Source: JACJVV01 sp047602755
GTDB lineage: Archaea; Nanobdellota; Nanobdellia; Woesearchaeales; JACJVV01
Length of the DNA stretch: 64,000 nt
Assembly: GCA_047602755.1 (NCBI GenBank)
Contig: JBLKOM010000001.1
Location: 124,001-188,000, forward strand
Direction: 5' to 3'
How positions within the stretch are numbered: position 1 is the first letter of the stretch; each line of letters begins with the position of its first letter. The position numbers were made by a program, and so were the translations under genes. The notes under the pieces were generated by a model that saw only the letters and a list, made by a program, of their open reading frames with translations, searched no databases and had not been told where the DNA came from. This document shows positions 43,314 to 52,454 of the stretch, in pieces.

Positions 43314-43733
43314 ATGGAATATAAATATTTAAAAGACTTAACCTCAGATGTAGCATTTAATGCATATGGTAATACATTTGAAGAAACATTATCAAACTCA
43401 GGTAAAGCATTACTTAATATAATGTGTGAAATCAAAAAAGTAAAAAATAAGGAAATACGAGAAATAACAGTAAAAGGTAATAATAATAAAGAGATATTGT
43501 TTAATTTTCTTCAATCTTTAATAGTAGAAGTTGAAATTGAACAAATGTTTTTTTGTGATTTTAAAATTAATATCATAAAAAAAAAAGAAATAAAAGTAAT
43601 ATGCTATGGTGAGGAAATAAATCCAAGAATACAAAGAACACATGTTAAAGCACTAACAAATTATTTATTTAATCTTCAAGAAAAAAATAAAAAAAACAAC
43701 CAATATATAGCAACTGTTAGTGTAGATATTTAA
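43314..43733 (+). CDS. Archease (RtcB activator)
   Basis: A 139-residue protein matching archease: LTSDVAFNAYGNTFEETLSN at the start (with the conserved Asp), LFNFLQSLIVEVE in the middle, VICYGEEINP and the terminal VSVDI. Archease speeds guanylation and turnover of the RNA ligase RtcB. In most members the N-terminal motif has His two residues before the Asp; here it is Leu-Thr-Ser-Asp. The C-terminal helix also departs from the usual 'KA-x-TYH'. The rtcB gene lies 1.1 kb downstream, separated by one antisense gene. Confidence 0.8.
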   Translation: MEYKYLKDLTSDVAFNAYGNTFEETLSNSGKALLNIMCEIKKVKNKEIREITVKGNNNKEILFNFLQSLIVEVEIEQMFFCDFKINIIKKKEIKVICYGEEINPRIQRTHVKALTNYLFNLQEKNKKNNQYIATVSVDI

Positions 43734-43788
43734 GTAAAAAATAATAAAAGATTAAATTGAATAAAATAAAACAAAAGAATACAATAAG

Positions 43789-44763
43789 CTAAATTTTTCT
43801 TAATATATAATCTGAATCAGCAATTTGTTTTTGATCAAGATCATACAAAAATATCTCAAAAGTAAAATCTGAGTCGCGAGGAGGAAGTATTTTTCTAACT
43901 AAATCATTCATTAATGATATTTCTCTAGTTCCGCCACAAGGATTTATATTCATTGAAGAATAATCTGATTTAAAATTAGTAGAAGAACTACCTAACATAT
44001 TAAGAACATAAACTTCACCAGAAATCTTTAATCTTAATTCAATCATAAACCCATTTAAGATTTTATTATCATTATTAGTTATTCTAACCCTCATTTGGTC
44101 AATAACATTTCTATTATCACCTGTCATTCGTATATCAAAAAGTTCAATTTTAGAATCTGAAGGAGAACAATCTGCTGAAGATTGATCACTATCTGAAGCA
44201 TCACCCATTAAAAGCGCAACAGCACATTCACTCTCACTATCAAATCTATTAGGATAAAAATTTAACTCATTATTAGTTAATTCTACACATTCTTGGGAAA
44301 TAATACCCCATTTACCACTCCTATTTGAAGGTGTATCCAAAACATCATCAGTAATATTTGAAACATTAGTATCAAACTCTAAATCATGTTCATCATCTAA
44401 ATCAGTAGACCCAGAACTAAAACTAGGAAAAGAAAAACCTCTAAACAATAATAAAACTAAGATTAGTATTATTATAATATAGAAAATACGCTCAAAAAAG
44501 AAAGGATTTAAATGTTTATAATTAAAAGAAATTCCATAATCATTTTTTTCGATTATTCTTTTTGAATCATAAATAGGCTTAACAACATCAGGCTTTTTAG
44601 AATTATGCGCAGATTTAGAATGTGTTTTTTTAGCTGAAACTTCTTTATCAGATTTATTCTCAGAATCTTCATTACTATCTCCTTCTGATTCATGATTATG
44701 CTTAGATTTTTTAGAACCAGACTCAAAAAGTAATTCATCTCCTTCAAATTTTTTATCAGTCAT
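43789..44763 (-). CDS. Single-pass membrane protein with extracellular domain
   Basis: A 324-residue protein from the ATG at 44763. Residues 1-85 are charged and cytoplasmic (Ser/Lys/Glu/Asp rich), with one membrane segment at about 92-112 (FYIIIILILVLLLFRGF). The outside part has an acidic linker, then ISQECVELTNNELNFYPNRF, a beta-rich domain with four or more cysteines and a GGTREISLMNDL region. No family is recognised. It lies antisense between archease and rtcB. It may be a surface or receptor protein; no function is claimed. Confidence 0.68.
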   Translation of the reverse strand: MTDKKFEGDELLFESGSKKSKHNHESEGDSNEDSENKSDKEVSAKKTHSKSAHNSKKPDVVKPIYDSKRIIEKNDYGISFNYKHLNPFFFERIFYIIIILILVLLLFRGFSFPSFSSGSTDLDDEHDLEFDTNVSNITDDVLDTPSNRSGKWGIISQECVELTNNELNFYPNRFDSESECAVALLMGDASDSDQSSADCSPSDSKIELFDIRMTGDNRNVIDQMRVRITNNDNKILNGFMIELRLKISGEVYVLNMLGSSSTNFKSDYSSMNINPCGGTREISLMNDLVRKILPPRDSDFTFEIFLYDLDQKQIADSDYILRKI

Positions 44764-44823
44764 AATAAATATGCAAATTAGCAACTATTTAAATATTTTC
44801 ATTAAAACAGTTCAAATCATGCA

Positions 44824-44837
44824 GAAAATATTTAAAC
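44824..44837 (+). promoter_or_regulatory. TATA box of rtcB
   Basis: GAAAATATTTAAAC is centred about 28 bp ahead of the rtcB ATG, so rtcB has its own leaderless promoter independent of archease. Confidence 0.55.
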
Positions 44838-44858
44838 AAAGATAAAGATACAATAAAT

Positions 44859-46268
44859 ATGTTTAAAGAAAAACTAATCCAAATAAATGATTTTGAATGG
44901 AGATTACCAAAGGAAGTAAGACCAGGGATGAATGTTGATGGTAGAATTTTTGCTTCCAAAGAAATGCTTAATCATATTGAGGAAGAAGCAATCCAACAGT
45001 TAACAAATGTAGCTATGCTACCTGGAGTTATGGAGTCTGTGTGTGCAATGCCTGATGCACATTGGGGATATGGTTTACCAATGGGAAGTGTTGCTGCATT
45101 TGATTCAAAAAAAGGAATTATATCCTCTGGATTATGTGGATTTGATATTAATTGTGGTATAATGTTATTAAGAACAAATTTAACTTTAAAAGATATTAAA
45201 CCAAAACTTTCTGAACTAATGGATGCATTATATGCAAAAATACCTGTAGGAGTAGGTACCAAAGGTGGAATTGAATTAAATTATGATAAACTTGAACAAG
45301 TAATAACCAAAGGAAATAAATGGTGTGTAGATAACGGAATTGGTTGCAAAGAAGATTTGAAGAATACTGAAGAAAACGGACATATGGCTGGCGCTGATCC
45401 AAAAAAAGTAAGTGACCTAGCAAAAAAACGTGGATTAAAACAACTAGGAACATTAGGTGCAGGAAATCATTTTATTGAAATTCAAAGAGCAAACGAAATT
45501 TTTGATAAAGATTTTGCAAAAAAATGTGGAATAACAAAAAAAGACCAAATCTGTATTATGATTCATTCTGGTAGTAGAGGGTTAGGCCATCAAATTGCTA
45601 CAGACTATCTAAAAATACAAGAAGACAGTCTAAATAAGTATGGTATTAAAGTTCCTGATAAACAATTGGCTTGTAGTCCTGGTTCCTCAAAAGAAGGTAA
45701 AGATTATTATTCAGCAATGATTTGTGCAGTTAATTATTCATTTAGTAATAGGCTTGCAATGGCACATAGAGTAAGAGAAGTTTTCCAAGAAATATTCAAA
45801 AAATCATGGAAAGACATGGATATACATACTGTATACCATTTATGTCATAATGTAGTTAAAAAAGAAAAATATGTTATTGATGGTAAAGAAAAAGAACTTT
45901 ACGTTCATAGAAAAGGAGCTACAAGAAGTTTTCCTAATCAACCTGTAATTATTGCTGGAAGCATGGGTACAAGTTCTTGGTTACTTCGCGGAACAAAAGA
46001 TTCAATGACAAAGTGTTTTGGAAGTTCTGCGCATGGTGCAGGAAGAGCAATGTCAAGACATTCAGCTTTAAAGGAATTTAAAGGTAATAAAATCAAAAAT
46101 GAATTATCAAAACAAGGCATTGAAAGTCGTGCACCAAATCCATTAAGTCTTGCTGAAGAAGCACCAAAAGCATACAAGGATGTTGATTTAGTAATTGAAT
46201 CTGTACATGGTGCTAATATTTCTACAAAAGTAGTTGAATTAAAACCAGTTGGAGTTATTAAAGGATAA
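44859..46268 (+). CDS. rtcB: RNA-splicing ligase RtcB
   Basis: A 469-residue 3'-phosphate RNA ligase. Catalytic motifs are clear: MPDAHWGYGLPMG, SGLCGFDINCG (metal Asp/Cys), GAGNHFIE, IHSGSRGLGHQ and the guanylation-site region SSAHGAGRAMSR. RtcB joins tRNA halves after intron removal, using GTP and Mn2+. The length is normal and no intein is present, although archaeal rtcB genes often have one. The tRNA genes at 55185 and 61372 both need such splicing. Confidence 0.96.
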   Translation: MFKEKLIQINDFEWRLPKEVRPGMNVDGRIFASKEMLNHIEEEAIQQLTNVAMLPGVMESVCAMPDAHWGYGLPMGSVAAFDSKKGIISSGLCGFDINCGIMLLRTNLTLKDIKPKLSELMDALYAKIPVGVGTKGGIELNYDKLEQVITKGNKWCVDNGIGCKEDLKNTEENGHMAGADPKKVSDLAKKRGLKQLGTLGAGNHFIEIQRANEIFDKDFAKKCGITKKDQICIMIHSGSRGLGHQIATDYLKIQEDSLNKYGIKVPDKQLACSPGSSKEGKDYYSAMICAVNYSFSNRLAMAHRVREVFQEIFKKSWKDMDIHTVYHLCHNVVKKEKYVIDGKEKELYVHRKGATRSFPNQPVIIAGSMGTSSWLLRGTKDSMTKCFGSSAHGAGRAMSRHSALKEFKGNKIKNELSKQGIESRAPNPLSLAEEAPKAYKDVDLVIESVHGANISTKVVELKPVGVIKG

Positions 46269-46302
46269 AATAGATATATATATAAATTTAGAAAACAACA
46301 AC

Positions 46303-47763
46303 TCAAATATATTTTTTTAAAATCTCGCTTGCCTTCTTTCCATCAACTTTTCCTACAAATTGTTTCATAACAAGACCCATATAACCACCTATGTTTAAAC
46401 CTGGTTTTTCCTTAATTAATTTTTTTACAAAAAATTCAATTTCAGAATCATCTGCTACTTGAAAATCAGAAATATTAATTTTCTCACCTAACACTTTCTT
46501 TTCAATCAAAGTAGGAATAAAATCTTTTGGAATTTTCTCAGCATAAGAAAGTATTTGTTCAAAATCATTCAACGATAAATTATCAACATCTAAACTAGTT
46601 TTCCGCTTTAACTCTTTAGGAATTTGAATAAGTATTGATGCAATAAATTTAGGATCAATTCTTTTATATTTAATTACTAATGATTCAAAATCAATATCGC
46701 GCTTAATTATTTCATTAATTAAACCTTGATCAAGACCATATTTCTCAGATAACATATTTTTTTTATCACTAATTAACTCAGGAATAGAAATATCTTCAAT
46801 CATTTTATTAGTTATCCTTAAAGGTAAGATATCTGTTTCAGGATACATTCTTGCTCCACCAGGCATTGGCCGTAAAAAAGAAGTAGTCATATCTGGTTCA
46901 GCTTTCCTAACTTCTTTTTGCAATTTTACTTTCTTTTTTATACAATCAGATTGTCTATTAATTTCATATTCAATAACTTTTGGTATACTACGCAAATCTT
47001 GAAATCCTTTAATCTCAACACGAACTCCTCCCTTAATAGAAACATTTACATCTTGACGAATTGTACCAATCCCGCGTTTAACTTTGTTTGTACTTCTAAG
47101 AATCATACCTAAAATTTCTGCACATTCTTTAGCATGCTCAGGATCTTGAATAGATGCATCAGTAGCTATTTCAAGCAAGCAAACACCAAGTCTATCTAAA
47201 CGATAAGTTGTTGTTTTATTATCAGAATGCACTTTTTTAGCTGCTTCTTCTTCTAAACAAAGAGTATCAATCTTAACCTTACCTTTAGAGGTTTCAATAT
47301 ATCCGTCCATTGCAATCAAAGCAGTTCTTTGAAAACCTGAAACATTACTTCCATCAATAACTGTTTTTCTCATCACTTGAATCTCATCAACTATATCACA
47401 ATGAAGCATTTTAGAAACTTGAAGTGCTATTTTAACTGCTTCTTCATTAATTGAATGTGGTGGTTCTTCGTCCAATTCAACCAAACAATATGACCGTTCA
47501 CAACCTTGATATACCATCTCTTTAGCTTTTGATTGCTCATGAGATGCAGCAATATCTATTTCACCTGTTTCACCAACGACTGCTTTTAATTTTCTACGAA
47601 CTTCGATTATAGGATTTTCATCATGAACTATACTTGGACATTTACAAAATAAATTATGAGTTTCTAATTGCTGATGAATTTCAAGACCACACTTAAAACC
47701 CAATAAATTATAATCCTTTTTGACCATAGCATTATTCTTATCTTTTGTCATATCCTTTCCCAT
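46303..47763 (-). CDS. gatE: Glutamyl-tRNA(Gln) amidotransferase subunit E, short form without GAD domain
   Basis: A 486-residue GatE. GLEIHQQLETHNLFCKCPS opens the kinase-like domain, with ELDEEPPHSINEEA, IEIATDASIQDPEHAKECAE and GTIRQDVNVSIKGG following. RPMPGGARMYPETDI then leads to the cradle and YqeY-like C-terminal domains (KEKPGLNIGGYMGLVMKQF). Normal GatE has about 620 residues and carries an AspRS-like GAD insertion just before the ARMYPETD segment; that insertion is absent here. The enzyme converts Glu-tRNA(Gln) to Gln-tRNA(Gln) with GatD (34086). GatB, the bacterial form, also lacks GAD, but the sequence is GatE-like and gatD is present. Confidence 0.85.
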   Translation of the reverse strand: MGKDMTKDKNNAMVKKDYNLLGFKCGLEIHQQLETHNLFCKCPSIVHDENPIIEVRRKLKAVVGETGEIDIAASHEQSKAKEMVYQGCERSYCLVELDEEPPHSINEEAVKIALQVSKMLHCDIVDEIQVMRKTVIDGSNVSGFQRTALIAMDGYIETSKGKVKIDTLCLEEEAAKKVHSDNKTTTYRLDRLGVCLLEIATDASIQDPEHAKECAEILGMILRSTNKVKRGIGTIRQDVNVSIKGGVRVEIKGFQDLRSIPKVIEYEINRQSDCIKKKVKLQKEVRKAEPDMTTSFLRPMPGGARMYPETDILPLRITNKMIEDISIPELISDKKNMLSEKYGLDQGLINEIIKRDIDFESLVIKYKRIDPKFIASILIQIPKELKRKTSLDVDNLSLNDFEQILSYAEKIPKDFIPTLIEKKVLGEKINISDFQVADDSEIEFFVKKLIKEKPGLNIGGYMGLVMKQFVGKVDGKKASEILKKYI

Positions 47764-47874
47764 AATATAAGATAGATTAGGGTATTATAAAAACGTTACG
47801 AAAACAAAGAAATTAAGAACCAATAAAATGTCGAAAAAAACAATATGAGCAATAATTGAACAACTAACCATTGG

Positions 47875-47890
47875 CAAATATTTATATATT
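47875..47890 (+). promoter_or_regulatory. TATA box of the ITPase gene
   Basis: CAAATATTTATATATT is centred about 28 bp before the ATG at 47911, fitting a leaderless message. Confidence 0.5.
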
Positions 47891-47910
47891 TACAAAAAAT
47901 AAATTTTTAT

Positions 47911-48489
47911 ATGAAAAAAATCATCTTAGCTACTACTAATTATGGTAAAGTAAATACTATTAAAACAGCTTTATCTGAATATAATATTAAATTAAAACAT
48001 GTTAAATTAAATTTACCTGAGCCTAAATCATATAACCTAAAAGAAATAACAAAAGCAAAAGTGGTTTTTGCTTTTAATCATATAAAAAAACCCTGTATTG
48101 CAATTGATTCTGGATTTTATATTCATTCAATAAATGGATTTCCAAAAACTTTTGTTAATTTTGCATTAAATACTATTGGAATTGATGGTATACTTAAACT
48201 TGTTAAAGGAAAAAAAAGAAATTGTGAATTTCGAAATTGTTTAGCATACATTGATGAAACCCTTAAAGAACCAATATATTTTGAATCAAAAACTAAAGGA
48301 ATTTTATTAAAAAAACCTAGAAAACAAAAAAGACTATTGTGGGGAAAACTACATTCAATATTTGTACCAGATGGATTTTTAAAAACCCTTTCTGAAATGA
48401 ATAAAGATGAATTAAATGAATATGAATCTAAAAAGAATAAAAAGAATTTTGCTAAAAAATTTGCTAAATGGATTTCTCAAAAACAATAA
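47911..48489 (+). CDS. Non-canonical purine NTP pyrophosphatase (RdgB/HAM1 family)
   Basis: A 192-residue protein of about the usual length. KIILATTNYGKVNTIKTALS is the substrate-binding start of RdgB/HAM1 enzymes and IAIDSGFYIHSINGFP corresponds to the conserved 'DDSGL-x-V-x-AL-x-G-x-PG' segment. A later FVPDGFLKTLSEM also fits ('F-x-P-x-G-x-x-x-T-x-A-E-M'). These enzymes hydrolyse ITP and XTP to keep deaminated purines out of nucleic acids. Some motif residues are changed (Leu to Phe and loss of one Asp), so the substrate may have shifted. Confidence 0.8.
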   Translation: MKKIILATTNYGKVNTIKTALSEYNIKLKHVKLNLPEPKSYNLKEITKAKVVFAFNHIKKPCIAIDSGFYIHSINGFPKTFVNFALNTIGIDGILKLVKGKKRNCEFRNCLAYIDETLKEPIYFESKTKGILLKKPRKQKRLLWGKLHSIFVPDGFLKTLSEMNKDELNEYESKKNKKNFAKKFAKWISQKQ

Positions 48490-48744
48490 AAATAAACTAA
48501 AGTATATCAAATGTTAAATCAAGCTTCGTAAAACATATAAATAGGCCTAATTTCGCCAATAATAGATAAAAGCAATATAAAATAGTATTATAACACTGTT
48601 TTAAGCTAACAAATATTATATTCAAATAATTAAAAATAAAGTAAACAATATCTTTATTTTTGAATATCTATGTTACTATATAGAGATTCTATTTGAATAT
48701 TAATATTGCAAAAAAAACAAAAAATGTTCATGGAGGAAAAAAAC

Positions 48745-51378
48745 ATGGCAGAAAAATATATCTATGATTTTGAAGAAGGAAAAGCAGATATGAAGTTTAT
48801 AGTTGGGGGAAAAGGAGCAAATCTAAGTGAAATGACAAATATGGGTGTACCTGTTCCACCAGGATTTATAGTTTCTATCAAAGCATGTAACAAATATTAT
48901 GATGATGGAGAAAAAATTGCAAAAGAAGTTGAAGACGAATGGATGCAACATCTTAAAAAACTTGAAGAAAAGATGGGTAAAAAATTAGGTGACAATGATG
49001 ACCCATTACTTGTTTCTGTAAGATCAGGAGCAGCGATTTCAATGCCAGGTATGATGGATACAGTTCTAAACCTTGGATTAAATGATAAATCTGTTGAAGG
49101 TCTTTCGAAAAAAACAGGAAATGAAAGATTTGCATGGGATGCATATAGAAGATTCATGCAAATGTTTGGTAATGTTGTATTAAATGTACATGGAAAACAT
49201 TTCGAACATCTTTTGGAACAAGTTAAAGAAGAAAAAGGTGTAAAATTAGATACAGAACTTGACGCATCTGACTTAAAAAAAGTAGTAGAATTATATGAAA
49301 AGATGGTCAAAGAAAAAACAGGAGAAGAATTCCCTCAAGATCCATATGAACAATTAAAGAAAAGTATTGAAGCTGTATTTGGCTCATGGAATAATGAAAG
49401 AGCAATTCTTTATAGAAAATTAAATGATGTTCCAAAAGAAATTAATGGAACAGCTGTAAATGTTCAAGTAATGGTCTTTGGAAACAAAGGAGAAACATCT
49501 GGAACAGGAGTTTGTTTCACAAGAAACCCATCAACTGGAGAAAATAAATTCTATGGTGAATACTTAATGAATGCACAAGGTGAAGATGTTGTTGCAGGAG
49601 TTAGAACACCACAAGAAATTGAAACACTAGAAAAACAAAATCCTAAAGCATACAAAGAATTATGTGATATTCGATTAGAACTTGAAAAGCACTATGCTGA
49701 TATGCAAGATATGGAATTTACAATTGAAGAGGGTAAATTATACATTTTACAAACCAGGAGCGGTAAAAGAACTGCTGCTGCTGCAGTAAAAATTGCAGTA
49801 GATATGGTTAAAGAAGAATTGATTGATGAGAAAAAAGCAGTTCTTAGAGTTGCACCTAATCAATTAGACCAGCTATTACACAAACAACTTGATCCTAAAG
49901 CAAAAGAACAAGCAACAGTACTTGGAAAAGGACTTCCTGCTTCACCTGGAGCTGCAGTAGGACAAATTTGTTTTGATGCTAAAGAAGCACACGAGAAAAA
50001 TGAAAACGGTGAAAAAGTAATTTTGACAAGAGTTGAAACATCACCTGAAGATCTAATAGGAATGAACGCAGCTCAAGGTATTCTTACAAGCAGAGGAGGA
50101 ATGACTTCACACGCAGCAGTAGTTGCAAGAGGTATGGGTAAATGTTGTGTTGCAGGTTGTAGTGATGCTGTAATCAATGAAGATAAAGGAACCTTAACAA
50201 TAGGCGAAAAAACTTTCAATGCAGGCGATTGGATTACTTTAGATGGTGCAACTGGAGAAGTAATGGAAGGTCAAATAAAAGTTATAGACCCTGAATTATC
50301 TGGTGACTTTGCACAATTAATGGAATGGGCTGATAAATACAGAAAAATCCTTGTAAAAACAAATGCTGATACTCCGCACGATGCAGAAATGGCAATTAAA
50401 TTTGGAGCTGAAGGTATTGGACTTTGTAGAACAGAGCATATGTTCTTTGAAGAATCAAGAATCAAAGCTGTAAGAGAAATGATTGTTGCTAAGGAAGTTG
50501 AAGGAAGGAAAAAAGCATTAGCAAAAATTGAACCTTTCCAACAAGAAGACTTTGAAGGATTATTCAAAGTAATGGACGGAAAACCAGTTATTATAAGACT
50601 ATTAGATCCTCCACTACACGAATTCTTACCTAAAGAACAAGCAGACATAAATGATGTAGCTAAAGAAATCGGTGTAACACCTGAAGCACTTAAAGAAACA
50701 ATAGATTCATTACACGAATTTAATCCAATGCTTGGATTTAGAGGATGTAGACTTGGTGTAAGGTATCCTGAAATAACAGAAATGCAAGCAAGAGCAATCT
50801 TCAAAGCAGCTGCAAATGTACCGAATGCTGCTCCTTGGATAGAAGTTCCACTAGCAGGTAATGCTGCAGAATATATGGTTATAAAAAATATAATCAAAAA
50901 TGTTGCAAAAGAACTAGGAGCTGATGGAAAAGTTAATTATAAAATTGGTTCCATGATTGAAGTTCCAAGAGCTGCATTAACTGCTGATGAATTTGCTCCT
51001 GAATGTGACTTCTTAAGCTTCGGAACAAATGATTTAACACAGATGACTTGCGGATTCTCAAGAGACGACGCTGGTTCATTCTTAAAAGTATATGTTGACC
51101 AAGGCATATATGAAAAAGATCCATTCCAAAGCATAGATCAAACTGGAGTAGGAAAATTAATGCAACAATGCTTAGAACTTGCTAAAAAAGTAAATCCAAA
51201 AATACATGTAGGTATTTGTGGAGAACATGGTGGGGATCCAGCATCAGTAGAATTCTGTCACAAGATTGGACTTGATGAAGTAAGCTGCTCACCATTCAGA
51301 GTACCAATTGCAAGATTAGCAGCAGCACATGCAGCATTAAAAGAAGAAAATATCTCAGCAACTAAAGGAGATGCTTAG
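48745..51378 (+). CDS. ppdK: Pyruvate, phosphate dikinase
   Basis: A complete 877-residue PPDK, the normal length. The ATP-binding domain comes first (FIVGGKGANLSEMTNMGVPV and VSVRSGAAISMPGMMDT). The phosphohistidine domain follows with GGMTSHAAVVARGMGK, and the PEP/pyruvate barrel with IGLCRTEHMFF, FLSFGTNDLTQMTCGFSRDD and GICGEHGGDP. It interconverts pyruvate, ATP and phosphate with PEP, AMP and pyrophosphate, so it serves glycolysis or gluconeogenesis. The ATG at 48745 follows GGAGG; a TTG and another ATG upstream lack one. This whole enzyme contrasts with the split parts at 5371-13934. Confidence 0.97.
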   Translation: MAEKYIYDFEEGKADMKFIVGGKGANLSEMTNMGVPVPPGFIVSIKACNKYYDDGEKIAKEVEDEWMQHLKKLEEKMGKKLGDNDDPLLVSVRSGAAISMPGMMDTVLNLGLNDKSVEGLSKKTGNERFAWDAYRRFMQMFGNVVLNVHGKHFEHLLEQVKEEKGVKLDTELDASDLKKVVELYEKMVKEKTGEEFPQDPYEQLKKSIEAVFGSWNNERAILYRKLNDVPKEINGTAVNVQVMVFGNKGETSGTGVCFTRNPSTGENKFYGEYLMNAQGEDVVAGVRTPQEIETLEKQNPKAYKELCDIRLELEKHYADMQDMEFTIEEGKLYILQTRSGKRTAAAAVKIAVDMVKEELIDEKKAVLRVAPNQLDQLLHKQLDPKAKEQATVLGKGLPASPGAAVGQICFDAKEAHEKNENGEKVILTRVETSPEDLIGMNAAQGILTSRGGMTSHAAVVARGMGKCCVAGCSDAVINEDKGTLTIGEKTFNAGDWITLDGATGEVMEGQIKVIDPELSGDFAQLMEWADKYRKILVKTNADTPHDAEMAIKFGAEGIGLCRTEHMFFEESRIKAVREMIVAKEVEGRKKALAKIEPFQQEDFEGLFKVMDGKPVIIRLLDPPLHEFLPKEQADINDVAKEIGVTPEALKETIDSLHEFNPMLGFRGCRLGVRYPEITEMQARAIFKAAANVPNAAPWIEVPLAGNAAEYMVIKNIIKNVAKELGADGKVNYKIGSMIEVPRAALTADEFAPECDFLSFGTNDLTQMTCGFSRDDAGSFLKVYVDQGIYEKDPFQSIDQTGVGKLMQQCLELAKKVNPKIHVGICGEHGGDPASVEFCHKIGLDEVSCSPFRVPIARLAAAHAALKEENISATKGDA

Positions 51379-51379
51379 A

Positions 51380-51424
51380 TTATTTTTTTTATTTTCTTTT
51401 TAATTTTTAATTTTTCTTTTTAAT
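51380..51424 (+). terminator. T-rich terminator after ppdK
   Basis: A 45-bp stretch directly after the ppdK stop is almost pure T on the coding strand, with runs of eight, four, five and five. It fits a strong intrinsic archaeal terminator. Confidence 0.65.
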
Positions 51425-51427
51425 ATG

Positions 51428-52390
51428 TTAAATTAATTTATTCTCAAAATAAAACTTAATTTGCTGATTAACAGCCTCATGAAATGATACAACAGGACTC
51501 CAGCCAAAAGATTTTATTTTTTCATTAGATAGAACCTTATTACTAATTCCTGATAAAACAAGCTCATAAGACCTATCATTTATTAAATCACCTAATAAAA
51601 ATAAAAATAAATTACCTAATTGGCGTGCACATGGAATACTAACAAAACAATTTTTAGTTTTAAGACATTCACTAAACTGCTTATACAAATCAGAAAGTAA
51701 TACATTATCATCTGAAACATGATAAACTCCTACAGGAACATTTTCATGTGATAACATTTCTAAAGCAGATACACAATCAGATACTGAGACAACTGAAGTT
51801 GATCCAGGTAATAACGGAAGTACTTTATGATTTTGCAATTGACGAATCATAACTGAGTTTTGTCCTGAATAGTCACCTGCGCCATAAACACGAGACATTC
51901 TAGCTATACATACTTCAAGACTTGATGAATATCTTTGTCCTAATTTTTCTAATAATAATTTAGAATTAAGATAATGCCTCCTAGATGTAACTTCTAAAAT
52001 ACTATCTTCTGATAATGGTTTATCATATGTTGAAAAACCCGCACAGATTTGTGAACTTGCAAGTACTACACGTCTAACACCAGAAATTTTTGATGAAGAT
52101 AAAACATTTGAAGTACCTACTGCAGAAATACTCATCATTTCCTCAGGTGAAGTAGTATTTGTCAAAGTTTTAGCAGCAAGATGAAATACTACATCTTGAC
52201 CAGAACTTGCTGATTGAACTGAATCATGATCCATAACATCACCTACATAATACTTATCAACAATTCCATTAAGATGCTCATTCTCACTTCGTGATAAAAC
52301 AGAAACCTCTTTACCTAATTCTTTAAGAAAAACAGCAAGATTATATCCTATAAAACCTGATCCACCTGTTATTAAAACTTTTTCAACCAT
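51428..52390 (-). CDS. NAD-dependent epimerase/dehydratase (extended SDR)
   Basis: A 320-residue Rossmann-fold enzyme. ITGGSGFIGYNLAVFLKELG at the start binds NAD(P), VFHLAAKT marks the next strand, and RRHYLNSKLLLE holds the catalytic Tyr-x-x-x-Lys. The family interconverts nucleotide sugars (UDP-glucose 4-epimerase and relatives). The substrate cannot be told. The genes after it on this strand encode a channel and a glycosidase-like protein, so a cell-envelope sugar pathway is plausible. The ATG lies in a short AT-rich promoter region. Confidence 0.87.
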   Translation of the reverse strand: MVEKVLITGGSGFIGYNLAVFLKELGKEVSVLSRSENEHLNGIVDKYYVGDVMDHDSVQSASSGQDVVFHLAAKTLTNTTSPEEMMSISAVGTSNVLSSSKISGVRRVVLASSQICAGFSTYDKPLSEDSILEVTSRRHYLNSKLLLEKLGQRYSSSLEVCIARMSRVYGAGDYSGQNSVMIRQLQNHKVLPLLPGSTSVVSVSDCVSALEMLSHENVPVGVYHVSDDNVLLSDLYKQFSECLKTKNCFVSIPCARQLGNLFLFLLGDLINDRSYELVLSGISNKVLSNEKIKSFGWSPVVSFHEAVNQQIKFYFENKLI

Positions 52391-52454
52391 ATCAAAGAGA
52401 TTACTAATTTATTAATAAATATAACTATGTTAGAAAAAAGAAACAAATTAACAA

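Noticed and set aside
48706..48744. Upstream TTG and ATG starts for PPDK
   Set aside because: They add a Lys/Met-rich stretch that contains the GGAGG ribosome site of the ATG at 48745.
50271..50897. 208-codon frame on the minus strand inside ppdK
   Set aside because: It mirrors a strongly conserved PPDK region and lacks promoter and ribosome site.
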